A DNA stretch of 64,000 nucleotides from Ananas comosus (taxonomy: Eukaryota > Streptophyta > Magnoliopsida > Poales > Bromeliaceae), in contig NC_033636.1 in NCBI RefSeq assembly GCF_001540865.1, forward strand, positions 1-64,000, read 5' to 3'. The notes beneath the pieces are model-generated. The model did no database searches. It was not told the DNA's origin and saw only the letters and a list, made by a program, of their open reading frames with translations. Position numbers and translations under genes: made by a program. This document shows positions 58,201 to 64,000 of the stretch, one piece after another; the stretch's first letter is position 1; every line of letters starts with the position of its first letter.

Positions 58201-58271
58201 GTGATCCGCATGATGATCAGTGCTCGCCGTGAAAAGCCATCATTAATAGAGTGGTGGTAGTAAAGCCCCAT
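37752..58271 (-). CDS. RLP gene 2: LRR receptor-like protein, multi-exon
   Basis: Tandem paralogue of RLP gene 1 with the same architecture: signal peptide, LRR cap, LRRs, island, transmembrane helix, short tail, no kinase. Exon model on the minus strand: 57839-58271, 54402-54539, 53878-54024, 52601-52747, 40017-40163 and 37752-39922. All junctions are phase 1 and the total is divisible by three, about 1,060 residues. Two further cassette copies (53257-53388, 51323-51460) are broken. The intron between 40163 and 52601 is about 12.4 kb and full of transposons, and the promoter region is split by repeats. Coding exons show no stops, so the gene may be functional, but correct splicing and expression are uncertain. 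Confidence 0.72.
40017..40163 (-). CDS. RLP gene 2, penultimate exon (two LRRs)
   Basis: 147 nt, acceptor TTTCCAG, donor AAAGG/GTATGA; encodes [19 protein letters not shown] and [18 protein letters not shown]. Orthologous to 7076-7222. Confidence 0.85.
40164..40867. other. RLP gene 2 intron, part shared with gene 1
   Basis: Corresponds to 7223-8138 without the LINE fragment. Ends in the degenerate TATCACAAAGACGACG minisatellite (40690-40867). Confidence 0.55.
40868..41615 (-). mobile_element. TRIM (family 1), three LTR-like copies, gene 2 intron
   Basis: LTR-like blocks at about 40868-41025, 41285-41400 and 41465-41614 all carry the AGCAATAATAACTC...AGTTATTATTACTAG core. Same genomic position as 8139-8639, so the original insertion is older than the segmental duplication. 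The extra middle copy suggests later rearrangement. Confidence 0.6.
41616..41900. repeat. degenerate minisatellite
   Basis: Five or six imperfect units around CTATCACAAAGACGACGATT, matching 9308-9540. Confidence 0.55.
41901..42269. other. intron DNA, nothing recognised
   Basis: No domain, RNA or repeat family recognised. Confidence 0.35.
42270..42960 (+). mobile_element. CACTA-type transposon, 5' end
   Basis: Begins CACTACAACAGAATT and has subterminal GACAC/AAGTGTCC motifs (ACACTTTTGTGCAAGTGTCC), typical of plant CACTA (En/Spm) ends. A 57-bp block (about 42322-42378) is repeated in tandem just after. Downstream (42540-42900) lies a CT-rich, leader-like stretch and a 71-codon frame with no recognised domain. 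No opposite TIR was found. Confidence 0.55.
43167..43650 (-). mobile_element. complete 484-bp TRIM
   Basis: LTR-type direct repeats 43167-43331 (165 bp) and 43487-43650 (164 bp), both TGACGCCCC to TTCACA/CTCACA. The primer-binding site lies next to the right LTR (GCTCTGATACCA at 43471-43482, read on the minus strand) and the polypurine tract next to the left one (TTCTCCCCCCTTT at 43332-43344). TGGAG occurs 2 nt before it and directly after it, a possible target duplication. Non-coding and a textbook minimal TRIM. Confidence 0.85.
43651..43843. other. short flank and GC-rich patch ending at an N
   Basis: 43720-43843 is G-rich (GGGCGGGAGGCGGACGGTGG) and stops at N 43844, the junction with the copia element. 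Comparable GC-rich patches at 31765-32335 and 34837-34857 also lie within LTR elements. Confidence 0.45.
43845..44239 (+). mobile_element. copia element, untranslated leader
   Basis: AT-rich sequence between the scaffold join and the gag start, as expected between primer-binding site and gag. The 5' LTR is not in the assembled sequence. Confidence 0.5.
44240..47223 (+). pseudogene. Ty1-copia gag-pol with three in-frame stops, 3' end in gap
   Basis: One frame runs from ATG 44240 to the gap. It is broken only by stop codons at 44927 (TAA), 45611 (TAA) and 46763 (TGA); I found no frameshift. Order: UBN2-type gag (from [16 protein letters not shown]); CCHC knuckle [14 protein letters not shown]; protease motif VDSGATDHV; pre-integrase WHTRLGHIG; integrase with D in RSDICGPM, D in [10 protein letters not shown] and E in [10 protein letters not shown]; and RVT_2 reverse transcriptase ([40 protein letters not shown]). 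The catalytic YVDD, RNase H and 3' LTR fall in the gap. The element lies in the large intron of RLP gene 2, opposite to its transcription. Confidence 0.9.
47224..48025. other. assembly gap (802 N)
   Basis: Unknown bases. It interrupts the copia reverse transcriptase and probably hides the rest of that element and the 5' end of a Helitron. The all-X open frames across it are meaningless. Confidence 0.98.
48026..48550. other. AT-rich DNA, probably Helitron interior
   Basis: No coding signal. It leads into the Helitron-type 3' end at 48586. Confidence 0.4.
48556..48587 (+). mobile_element. Helitron 3' terminus 1
   Basis: GC hairpin (CCGCCGCAACGCGCGGG) followed a few bases later by CACTAG/T, the CTRR-T end of plant Helitrons. 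The 5' TC end was not located and may lie in the gap. Confidence 0.6.
48588..49445. other. AT-rich DNA between two Helitron ends
   Basis: No gene. Contains near-repeats such as CACCGGGTGTATA and CACCCGGTGCATA, possibly from one more MITE. Confidence 0.4.
49449..49478 (+). mobile_element. Helitron 3' terminus 2
   Basis: CCGCCGCGAAGCGCGGGC can form a hairpin (CCGCG-AAG-CGCGG), followed by CCTGCACTAGT. Same organisation as the terminus 890 bp to the left. Confidence 0.65.
49479..49989. other. intron DNA, no convincing gene
   Basis: Contains a perfect 16-bp palindrome GATGGCGATCGCCATC (about 49725-49740) and a CT-rich stretch. Overlapping frames of 123 and 107 codons here lack any recognisable domain. 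Confidence 0.4.
49990..50960. mobile_element. large AT-only foldback element
   Basis: The ends are imperfect inverted repeats (GAGAAGTAATTTTGGGCC at the left, AGCCAAAATTAATTCTCC at the right). About 600 bp in the middle (50200-50770) is almost entirely A and T in AAATTTA-type blocks that can fold on themselves. A truncated relative is at 9550-9850. Confidence 0.55.
51323..51460 (-). pseudogene. LRR cassette exon with in-frame stops
   Basis: Aligned with its sisters it keeps a GT donor and an AG acceptor but reads stop codons (the first after NQFTR). If spliced in it would truncate the receptor. It corresponds to the degenerate 10206-10343 position in gene 1. Confidence 0.75.
51552..52184 (-). 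mobile_element. TRIM (family 1) with tandem LTR copy
   Basis: The right LTR, 52032-52184, runs TGTAACGACCC to GTGTGACA, next to a primer-binding site GCTCTGATACCA (52018-52029, minus-strand reading). The left side has two stacked partial LTRs (51552-51650, 51663-51777). Flanking CTTTT at 51547-51551 and 52185-52189 is the target duplication. It sits in an array intron; gene 1 units lack it. Confidence 0.8.
52601..52747 (-). CDS. LRR cassette exon, gene 2
   Basis: Intact ([35 protein letters not shown]) with TATAG acceptor and GTATGG donor. Alternative 138-nt form ends at 52738. Twin of 12319-12456. Confidence 0.75.
53257..53388 (-). pseudogene. LRR cassette exon with deleted donor
   Basis: The LRR frame is intact ([19 protein letters not shown]), but about 16 bases covering the exon end and the GTATGG donor, present in all sister copies, are deleted (compare 53250-53260 with 52596-52620). 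It should not splice normally. Confidence 0.75.
53878..54024 (-). CDS. LRR cassette exon, gene 2
   Basis: Intact ([35 protein letters not shown]), TATAG acceptor, GTATGG donor. Alternative end 54015. Confidence 0.75.
54402..54539 (-). CDS. first LRR cassette exon, gene 2
   Basis: Intact ([19 protein letters not shown]), acceptor TTACTAG/GATTG, donor GTATGG. Its upstream intron matches that of 13621-13758, so it is the positional orthologue. Confidence 0.78.
54540..55145. other. RLP gene 2 first intron, left part
   Basis: Matches 13759-14390 in gene 1 and stops at N 55146 within the small MITE shared by both units. The continuation (AAACGATCCCAAGAGGAG) reappears only after the gap at 57805. 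Confidence 0.6.
55147..56150. mobile_element. cluster of TA-flanked foldback MITEs
   Basis: At least four pieces separated by TA runs (55228-55258, 55736-55763). 55147-55227 contains an 18-bp-class hairpin around CAGGAGCACGGAGGCC. 55259-55495 and 55496-55735 are two distinct types, the second matching 59474-59745. 55764-56150 starts GGCTAGGGCTACTATACTC. All are non-coding. Confidence 0.65.
56151..57148. other. intron DNA, no gene seen
   Basis: AT-rich; the frame at 56429-56638 has no recognised domain. Part of a contig bounded by N at 55146 and the gap at 57739 with no counterpart in gene 1. Confidence 0.4.
57149..57260 (-). mobile_element. LINE 3' tail fragment
   Basis: T run at 57149-57165 followed by GATAGCACGCTATCCGCTTC. 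Its reverse complement matches the SINE tail at about 36433-36455. Together with GTAGCTTGATTTACC it aligns with the LINE end at 7503. Confidence 0.5.
57370..57555 (-). repeat. relic of TRIM family 2 LTR
   Basis: Shares GAGCTATTAAAAATACGCAA and TTCACTTAAAG with 1376-1604. Single decayed copy. Confidence 0.5.
57739..57804. other. assembly gap (66 N)
   Basis: Separates an inserted contig from gene 2 exon 1. Confidence 0.95.
57839..58271 (-). CDS. RLP gene 2, exon 1 (signal peptide, LRR N-cap)
   Basis: 433 nt, the same length as in gene 1, with donor CACCG/GTAAGC. Met at 58271 or, after 20 residues, a second Met giving [19 protein letters not shown] as signal peptide. LRR cap [16 protein letters not shown] ... 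[11 protein letters not shown], then first LRRs. TA and GA runs begin only 30-40 bp upstream of the first ATG. Confidence 0.88.
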
Positions 58272-58304
58272 GCTTGTGCTTTATGTTGAAGCTCGCCAAA
58301 GCAA

Positions 58305-58386
<82 letters not shown>
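58305..58386. repeat. (TA)n(GA)n compound microsatellite
   Basis: (TA)n about 58305-58345 followed by (GA)n about 58346-58386, immediately upstream of gene 2 exon 1. It occupies the place of the TATA box of gene 1. Confidence 0.9.
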
Positions 58387-58388
<2 letters not shown>

Positions 58389-58921
58389 CAGCTAGGATGC
58401 TTATGGAAGCACAGAGAGCTCCGTGCTTCCACTTTGTTTTCGATGTTCGGACTTTCGAATCGACGATCGACTCCGTTAGATTTGATCTAGAGTATTTGAA
58501 GTATCTAGAAAATAAATTTTGCGATTTTTTGATATCATTTGCCTAGTGATCGAAGTGGCTCAAAATCAACGGCTGAAAATAAAAATCTTACAAAATATGA
58601 TGATATGACATTAAAATTTTAGATCAAAATTATTGATCTTATTTTATATGGTATAAAGAATTTTCTATCAAAATTTCATGTGATTTGGATATTTCTACAC
58701 CGTTAAACTTGCAATCGGCTCACCACGCCATTAAAATTATTGATTTTGAACCCCTTCGATCACTAGGCAAATGATATCGAAAAATCACAAAATTTATTTT
58801 CTAGGTATTTCAAATACTCTAGATCAACTCTAACGGAGCCGATCGTCGATTCGAAAGTTCGAACATCGAAAATAATTTGGAAGCACGGATGGCTCCGTGC
58901 TTCCATAAGCATACCAGCCAC
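58387..58921. mobile_element. TA-flanked foldback MITE, type 1
   Basis: Two arms of roughly 190 bp are inverted copies of each other (GCTTATGGAAGCAC at the left, GTGCTTCCATAAGC at the right; TCTAGAAAATAAATTTTG against its complement near 58790). Flanked by microsatellites on both sides. Non-coding. Confidence 0.8.
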
Positions 58922-58941
58922 TCTATATATATATATATATA

Positions 58942-59473
58942 GTAGGGCTACTATACTCTTATAAGTATAGAGCTCTTCGTATTCATAAATTGCTTTCGAT
59001 GTTCGGGATTCCGAATTGACGATCCATACCATTAAACATGATCTAGAGTATTGAAACTTCTAGAAAATAAATTTCGTAATTTTTCAAAATCATTATAAAG
59101 TCCATCAAGCGGATATAAAATGAACGGTCAAAATCGCATGGCATCCTAAAAATGGATGATCGGATCCTTCAATTTAAGATCGGGGTTATTGATCTTTATC
59201 TAGGTAATGAATAGAATTTTCTATCAAAAATTCAAGCTATGCCAATTCTTTTACACCGTTAAACTAACAAGTATCACATACCGGCCGTTAAAAATTGTCA
59301 ATTTTGTGAGCTATTGATCATAAGATAAATAATATCGAAAAATTATAAAATTTAATTTCTAAAAGTTTTAAATGCTCTAGATAATGTTTAACGGTCTGGA
59401 TCGTCAACTCGGAAGGTCTATCATCGAAAACAACTTATGAGTACGAATGCGATCGTACTCATAAGAGTATATT
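58942..59473. mobile_element. TA-flanked foldback MITE, type 2
   Basis: Starts GTAGGGCTACTATACTCTTA and ends with the complementary TAAGAGTATATTAGCAGGAC. Long inverted arms include GACGATCCATACCATTAAAC and its near-complement around 59390. Preceded by (TA)n at 58922-58941. Confidence 0.8.
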
Positions 59474-59745
59474 AGCAGGACTATATAGAGTCCGGCTACA
59501 ATACTTTTATGAGTATTGGCTCACTTATACTCATGAGTTTTTGACCCTTAGATTTATTCCATTGATCATTTGCACTCGTTAGATCATACTATTCAACCAA
59601 CTACCCACTCAACTCTAGGGAACTACTATCATTCTAAGTGGGGATTACCATCATTCTAACCACATATCCCATCAATCAATGGTTAAAAATTTATAAATAT
59701 AAGAGGATCTATATTCATAAGAGTATAATGGCCCCAGCCTATATA
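59474..59745. mobile_element. foldback MITE, type 3
   Basis: From GAGTCCGGCTACAATAC to AGAGTATAATGGCCCCAGCC. Close relative of 55496-55755 (shared ACTATTCAACCAACTA). It ends where unit 1 promoter sequence resumes (AATATGAAGCTCGGTGGGGC). Confidence 0.65.
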
Positions 59746-60475
59746 CGTGTGTGTAATATGAAGCTCGGTGGGGCCACTTATATATAGCCCATGAATTGTC
59801 TCTTTGGCATCTTACGTCCACAAATATATTTTGCATACATAAGTCAATAAGTAACTGTCCCAGGCAGAAAAATTATGAAGGTAATTGCTTATATATTCTT
59901 AGAAAATTTTCGAATGTTTTATTTACTTTTATGAAAGACTAATATTAAAAATATTTTTTTAATGTTCAAAGTTATTTCAAATATGTTCCTAAAATTAAAT
60001 TGAAACTGATGTTTTCTCTGTAAAATTATTATTTTGCCTTTTCAAATATACTCTCCTACCATCATCAACTTTTCTTATTTGTCGTTAAGTTAGGGAGAAA
60101 AGAAATATTTTGACTTCCTTTTAACTCTGGTATCCGGCTTTAATCTGAGATGCCTTAACGGGTATTAAAATGGGGTTATTTTTTAATAAAAGAGAAATAT
60201 ACAATGAGTATATTTGAAACAAAAAAATAATAAAAATATATAAAATATTTCAGAAGTTTTGAAGAATATATTAGATATTTATCCTAAATCTTATGCAACA
60301 AACAATATTTTACATGTCGTTGAGTCGGGCTATTATTCTCTTTCAGGGGTTAAAATTTTAAAAATTAATTTGTTATTTATGAAATAACTTGTTATTCTGA
60401 AATATCCAAAAATAAGTTCAAAATTGTGTTTGGTTAAATATTTTTTTTATTCTTGAGAACAACAAAAATATGTTG
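59746..60475. repeat. right flank of duplication unit 2
   Basis: 59746-59870 matches the distal promoter of gene 1 without the SINE and hAT MITE. 59875-60475 matches 15829-16540. The homology stops about 30 bp before the LINE ORF1 start. Confidence 0.8.
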
Positions 60476-60509
60476 GATGGAAATTGAACTAGTTTATAAA
60501 TTTTAAAGA

Positions 60510-63134
60510 ATGGCTCGTCCTCACCTCCACCACCACCACCACCATTCCTTGCCCCATACCTCTCGCTTTCCCCGCCGGGACCATTTCCCCCGCCCCCTCC
60601 GTCCCCATCGGGGGTCCCATCCAGCGCAGGGGGCCGACAACTTTCACTGTGGCCATACCTCCTCAGCCCAACCCACCGCACCTTTTCTCCCTCCTCGGGC
60701 TACTGCTGGGGCACGTGTTAGACCGAATATTTCCTATAAAGATGCCATCTTGTCTTTTTCCGAAACACCACCCATCTCACGAACCCTGCCCCAGGGTCCT
60801 TCTTTTATCTCCCACTCTTTCCTGCCTCGTGCCCCTCCCAGATTCCTCTTGAACCCCTCGCTCAGGGGACGTTGCTTTAGGTGCTTCGAAAGGGGTCACT
60901 TTGCGGATCGTTGCCGGGAGCCTCGACGTTGCCTTCTCTGTATGCGCATTGGCCACTCGGCATTGCGCTGTAGGCTGAGCCAGGCCTCTTCGCGGCGGTC
61001 CACGCAACTTCGTGCCACTTTCGATCAACCGCGGTCGGCGAAGACAACCCGTGCATTCCTGGGGCAACCTACTCCGACACCTGCCACCTCCCAGCCCAAC
61101 ATGCTTCCCTACTCGCGCCACGCCTCGGCGTCTGCTTCTCGTGGTCCCTTCTCGGAGGAGGGCCCCTCTAGCAACAGGCCATCGTCAACACCAGTTTTTC
61201 TCTCTCCGAGTTCCCCTGCGGTGGGGCAACCTCTGAGTGTGGGATGTGTGGCTCGAGTGGAGGTTCCGGACTCGCATCCTAACAACATTGACGAGATTCT
61301 GGCTCGCGGCTTGGCTGCCAGATTTGGAGGATCCAGTTCCGCGTTCAGAGTGGCCTCTTTCCTTCCTCGGACGAGGGCGGTATTCTTTCCCAACTGGGTA
61401 GCTCGCGAATCTGCTATTGGCCGAAGCCCCATCAGGATCGACGATTTCTCCTTCCACTTCTCTAGGTGGGTTCAGGTGGGGGAAAGAGCAAGGGGCTATC
61501 TTCGCTGCAAGGCTTGGATCCGCCTGCGCGACTGGCCCATCCTTTGTTGGAACAGAGAGGACGTCAAAGCAGCGGTCAGTGGTTTTGGGGAGCTCTGGGA
61601 GGTGGATGCCGCTAGCGACTCGGGCGCGGATGTTTCCTACTACAGGCTCAATATTCGTTGCCAGAGCGTTGACTCCATTCCGGAAGTTCTCGAACTCATG
61701 GTGGAGGACAGACGGTTCGTCATTCCTATCGAGATTGAGTCCTCTGAGGCGGCTAATCCGATTCTACTTGGGGAAGGTCTTGATGAGCGCTTGGGTCTAA
61801 CCTCCTTAGAAGAGCAGGAACGGTTTATCAGGCAGACTGGGTTTCAAGGTGTTCCTGCTTTCGGGGATAGCGAGCACCGCCACGTCCCCCTACACCGACA
61901 GTCTCAGGGCAGGCGGCAAACTCACTCGGTCCGGCGTCAAACTCTTTCCGGCGGTGTTCTCCACCGGCCGCGCTGGAAGTCGGTTTCAAATTCAAACGGT
62001 GCTGTGTCTGAGCGAGGGTTTGACAGGACCCGGCCTGGTCCTGTCAGGGAGGAGGAGCGTGTCAGTGAAAAGGAGGCCCCCCGTGAACATCCCTCGGTCC
62101 ACCCACTGGGACAGGGAGCGCTCTTGTCCCATTGCGGGGGCTTGGACACCCATTCTGCTGCGGAGCATGGTGGGCCGCCCGAGCCGGCTGGGCCCCAGCT
62201 TTTGTCCACTGAGCTTCCGGGTCCTGTGGATGCCCCTGCTGGGCTTGGTGCGCACAGTGGGCCACCCGGTGCGCACAATGGGCCACCCGGGGTCTGCGCC
62301 CAGAGTCAAGAGCTTCTACCCGGTGCGCACAGTGGGCCACCTGGTGCGCACAGTGGGCCACCTGGGGTCTGCGCCCAGAATCAAGAGCTTCTGCCTGGTC
62401 TGTCTGCCCACCTTGCGGGCCCTAGCCGGCCGTCTGCCTCGGATCCCCCCAGCTTCAACCTCTTACCTTCTGGACCATATCCCACGGAATCTATCTCTCT
62501 GGGCCACGACTCTAACCGCCCCTCAGCCTTGGAACCAAATACGGGGATGCACTCCTTGGATGCAGACATGAGTCTGGGCTCACCTCCCGAGCTCAGTGGG
62601 CGGTTCCATAAAGGCTACGATCACACCCTTCCTTCGGATTTGCCTCTAGTTGCTGAAATGAGCCTCGTGGATCGGGAATCTTCTTTGGGTTCCATCCCCA
62701 GGCCCCTAGGCCTGCAACGAAGCGGGAAAGTCCATTCCTACAGGCGAAGCCAGAGATTAGCGGAAAAAAACATTGGCTATGGAAAGACTTCCCTGCAGAG
62801 AGCTCAGGCCATTTTGTGCAAGAAGGTTAAATTGGCGAATCTCCCTTCCAAGGTCGCCCGAGCCTCTTGCGTTGCTCCTTCCGCTCCTTCCACCTCGGCG
62901 GGTCAACCTTCTTTGCAACAAGACATTGGCAGGCAGCTGGCGTGTACTTCCGGTTCGAAGGTGCCGACGGATCAGGAAACAATCCTGAAGAGAGATCAAG
63001 CACTCCCTCTAACTCCCGAAGAGATCCTCCTCATTAAGACGGTCTGTGGTATCTCTGATGCAGACTGTGCTACCGCGCGAATCACGAGAGATGCAACCTC
63101 TGCTCATCCTGGGCTCATCACGAGGGGAGTCTAA
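60510..63134 (+). CDS. LINE ORF1 (nucleic-acid-binding, two CCHC knuckles)
   Basis: 874 codons, uninterrupted. Starts MARPHLHHHHHH. Residues about 120-155 hold two CCHC zinc knuckles, CFRCFERGHFADRC and CLLCMRIGHSALRC. Residues about 275-420 (FRVASFLPRTRAVFFPNW ... LRDWPILCWNREDVKAAV) look like the DUF4283-type RNA-binding fold of plant L1 ORF1 proteins. A Pro/Gly-rich tail has a 25-residue tandem repeat near residues 580-630. It should coat LINE RNA and act with the ORF2 protein in target-primed reverse transcription. No 5' UTR of note precedes it, so the element may be slightly 5'-truncated. GC-richer than the surroundings. Confidence 0.85.
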   Translation: MARPHLHHHHHHSLPHTSRFPRRDHFPRPLRPHRGSHPAQGADNFHCGHTSSAQPTAPFLPPRATAGARVRPNISYKDAILSFSETPPISRTLPQGPSFISHSFLPRAPPRFLLNPSLRGRCFRCFERGHFADRCREPRRCLLCMRIGHSALRCRLSQASSRRSTQLRATFDQPRSAKTTRAFLGQPTPTPATSQPNMLPYSRHASASASRGPFSEEGPSSNRPSSTPVFLSPSSPAVGQPLSVGCVARVEVPDSHPNNIDEILARGLAARFGGSSSAFRVASFLPRTRAVFFPNWVARESAIGRSPIRIDDFSFHFSRWVQVGERARGYLRCKAWIRLRDWPILCWNREDVKAAVSGFGELWEVDAASDSGADVSYYRLNIRCQSVDSIPEVLELMVEDRRFVIPIEIESSEAANPILLGEGLDERLGLTSLEEQERFIRQTGFQGVPAFGDSEHRHVPLHRQSQGRRQTHSVRRQTLSGGVLHRPRWKSVSNSNGAVSERGFDRTRPGPVREEERVSEKEAPREHPSVHPLGQGALLSHCGGLDTHSAAEHGGPPEPAGPQLLSTELPGPVDAPAGLGAHSGPPGAHNGPPGVCAQSQELLPGAHSGPPGAHSGPPGVCAQNQELLPGLSAHLAGPSRPSASDPPSFNLLPSGPYPTESISLGHDSNRPSALEPNTGMHSLDADMSLGSPPELSGRFHKGYDHTLPSDLPLVAEMSLVDRESSLGSIPRPLGLQRSGKVHSYRRSQRLAEKNIGYGKTSLQRAQAILCKKVKLANLPSKVARASCVAPSAPSTSAGQPSLQQDIGRQLACTSGSKVPTDQETILKRDQALPLTPEEILLIKTVCGISDADCATARITRDATSAHPGLITRGV
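62247..62396 (+). repeat. 75-bp tandem repeat in LINE ORF1
   Basis: Two 75-bp units, each encoding GAHSGPPGAH(S/N)GPPGV then CAQ(S/N)QELLP. Each unit contains two GAH(S/N)GPP subrepeats. In frame. Confidence 0.9.
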
Positions 63135-63179
63135 GCTCTACTCTTCCCGCGTCTCCTTTGGGCTGTGTCTTCTTTCTAT

Positions 63180-64000
63180 ATGGCTAGAAATAGACTTTTT
63201 CGTTTCTTAACGTGGAATGTACGCGGCTTGAACGACCCTTCTAAATGCACGATCATTAAGACTTTTATCAGACATTGTAGATGTTGTGTGGTTTGCTTCC
63301 AGGAAACCAAGTTATCTTCTACTTCGCTTGAAAAGTTTCGCTCTTTCTGTGGGTCTCACCTTCACGACTTTCGAACTCGAGATGCGGAGGGGACTAGAGG
63401 GGGGCTGTTAACGGCATGGAACTCATCTCTTTTTGACTGTATTCAAGAATGGAAGGGAGCTTTCACCCTAACTGTACTGCTCAAGAGGAAAATTGACGGA
63501 GCTACTTTTATGATCTCCAACGTTTATGGTCCCACGGATGTTACACTTAAAGCTAACTTCTTCCAGGAACTTCGATCCATCCACTCCGTTTCTTCTGGCA
63601 TCTGGACTTTGCTAGGCGATTTCAATGTACTTCTTTCGGTGGACGACAAGAACGGTGACACGGCGCATGTTGCTGATATTTTAAAGTTTAGAGAGGTTGT
63701 GCACGATCTACACCTGGTTGATCTCCCTATTTTGAACAAGGCTTTTACCTGGACGAATGGAAGGGGTGTCCCTACGTTGGAGCGGCTGGACCGCGCTTTT
63801 ATCTCTACTAATTGGCTACTGGCTTTTCCGAGATCTACCCTACGTGCTCTCCCGCGACTCAGATCCGACCATACACCCCTTGTCCTAACGGCCTTCACTT
63901 TCATTCCGTCGGCTAACTTATTCAGATTTGAAAGCTTCTGGCTACGTCATCCGGCTGTTTTTGATGTGGTCTCCACAGCTTGGAATTCGACCACCTCGGG
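63180..64000 (+). CDS. LINE ORF2, endonuclease domain (runs off window)
   Basis: Starts 45 nt after ORF1 (ATG at 63180) and is open to the window end, 273 codons visible. It is the exonuclease-endonuclease-phosphatase (APE-like) domain of an L1-type LINE: Asn in FLTWNVRGLND, catalytic Glu in VCFQETKLSS, the NVYGPTD strand, Asp/Asn in LLGDFNVLLS, and Asp-His in RLRSDHTPLVL. All key residues are kept. A reverse transcriptase should follow to the right. With ORF1 intact this LINE may be young and potentially active. Confidence 0.92.
   Translation, partial: MARNRLFRFLTWNVRGLNDPSKCTIIKTFIRHCRCCVVCFQETKLSSTSLEKFRSFCGSHLHDFRTRDAEGTRGGLLTAWNSSLFDCIQEWKGAFTLTVLLKRKIDGATFMISNVYGPTDVTLKANFFQELRSIHSVSSGIWTLLGDFNVLLSVDDKNGDTAHVADILKFREVVHDLHLVDLPILNKAFTWTNGRGVPTLERLDRAFISTNWLLAFPRSTLRALPRLRSDHTPLVLTAFTFIPSANLFRFESFWLRHPAVFDVVSTAWNSTTS

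Noticed and set aside
60418..62571. Long antisense and alternate frames over LINE ORF1
   Set aside because: Shadows of the GC-rich ORF1, which has the zinc knuckles and is followed directly by ORF2.

Overview
The window is nuclear DNA of a flowering plant. It holds split genes with GT-AG introns, extracellular LRR receptor-like proteins (RLPs), and a dense nest of plant transposable elements: Ty1-copia, chromodomain Ty3-gypsy, TRIMs primed by initiator-Met tRNA, an L1-type LINE, tRNA-derived SINEs, hAT, CACTA and Helitron pieces. The BARE/Angela-like look of one long LTR would suit a monocot, but I cannot name the species. The sequence is a scaffold with three long N runs (11162-11226, 47224-48025, 57739-57804) and several single-N joins, some flanked by duplicated sequence.

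The backbone is a tandem segmental duplication. Unit 1 runs from about 715 to 16550 and unit 2 from about 25766 to 60475. Each unit has, left to right, a non-coding left flank (715-3490; 25766-36000, swollen by insertions), a minus-strand RLP gene, and a matching right flank (15789-16550; 59875-60475). RLP gene 1 is at 4509-14889 and gene 2 at 37752-58271. In each gene, exon 1 encodes the signal peptide and LRR N-cap. A run of small in-frame two-LRR cassette exons follows, and a large 3' exon carries most LRRs, the island, the membrane segment and a short tail. No kinase domain is present.

The cassette exons form tandem arrays (10206-13758 in unit 1; 51323-54539 in unit 2) with a CT-rich microsatellite in most introns. 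They include intact copies, copies with lost splice sites and one with stop codons. Array units of the two genes are almost identical although the 3' exons have clearly diverged, which suggests gene conversion or unequal exchange.

Transposons explain most of the rest. Unit 1 carries a LINE fragment, a TRIM, a solo LTR, a gapped hAT element, a SINE and hAT MITEs. Between the units (16550-25766) lie MITE relics and a second, smaller direct duplication. The left flank of unit 2 holds a TRIM interrupted by a long solo LTR, and an LTR element with 493/494-bp LTRs that contains part of a gypsy chromovirus. Gene 2 has an intron of about 12.4 kb containing CACTA, TRIM, copia and Helitron material, and a 1.4-kb cluster of TA-flanked foldback elements sits immediately upstream of its start codon. 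The right edge is the 5' part of a LINE with intact ORF1 and the endonuclease region of ORF2.
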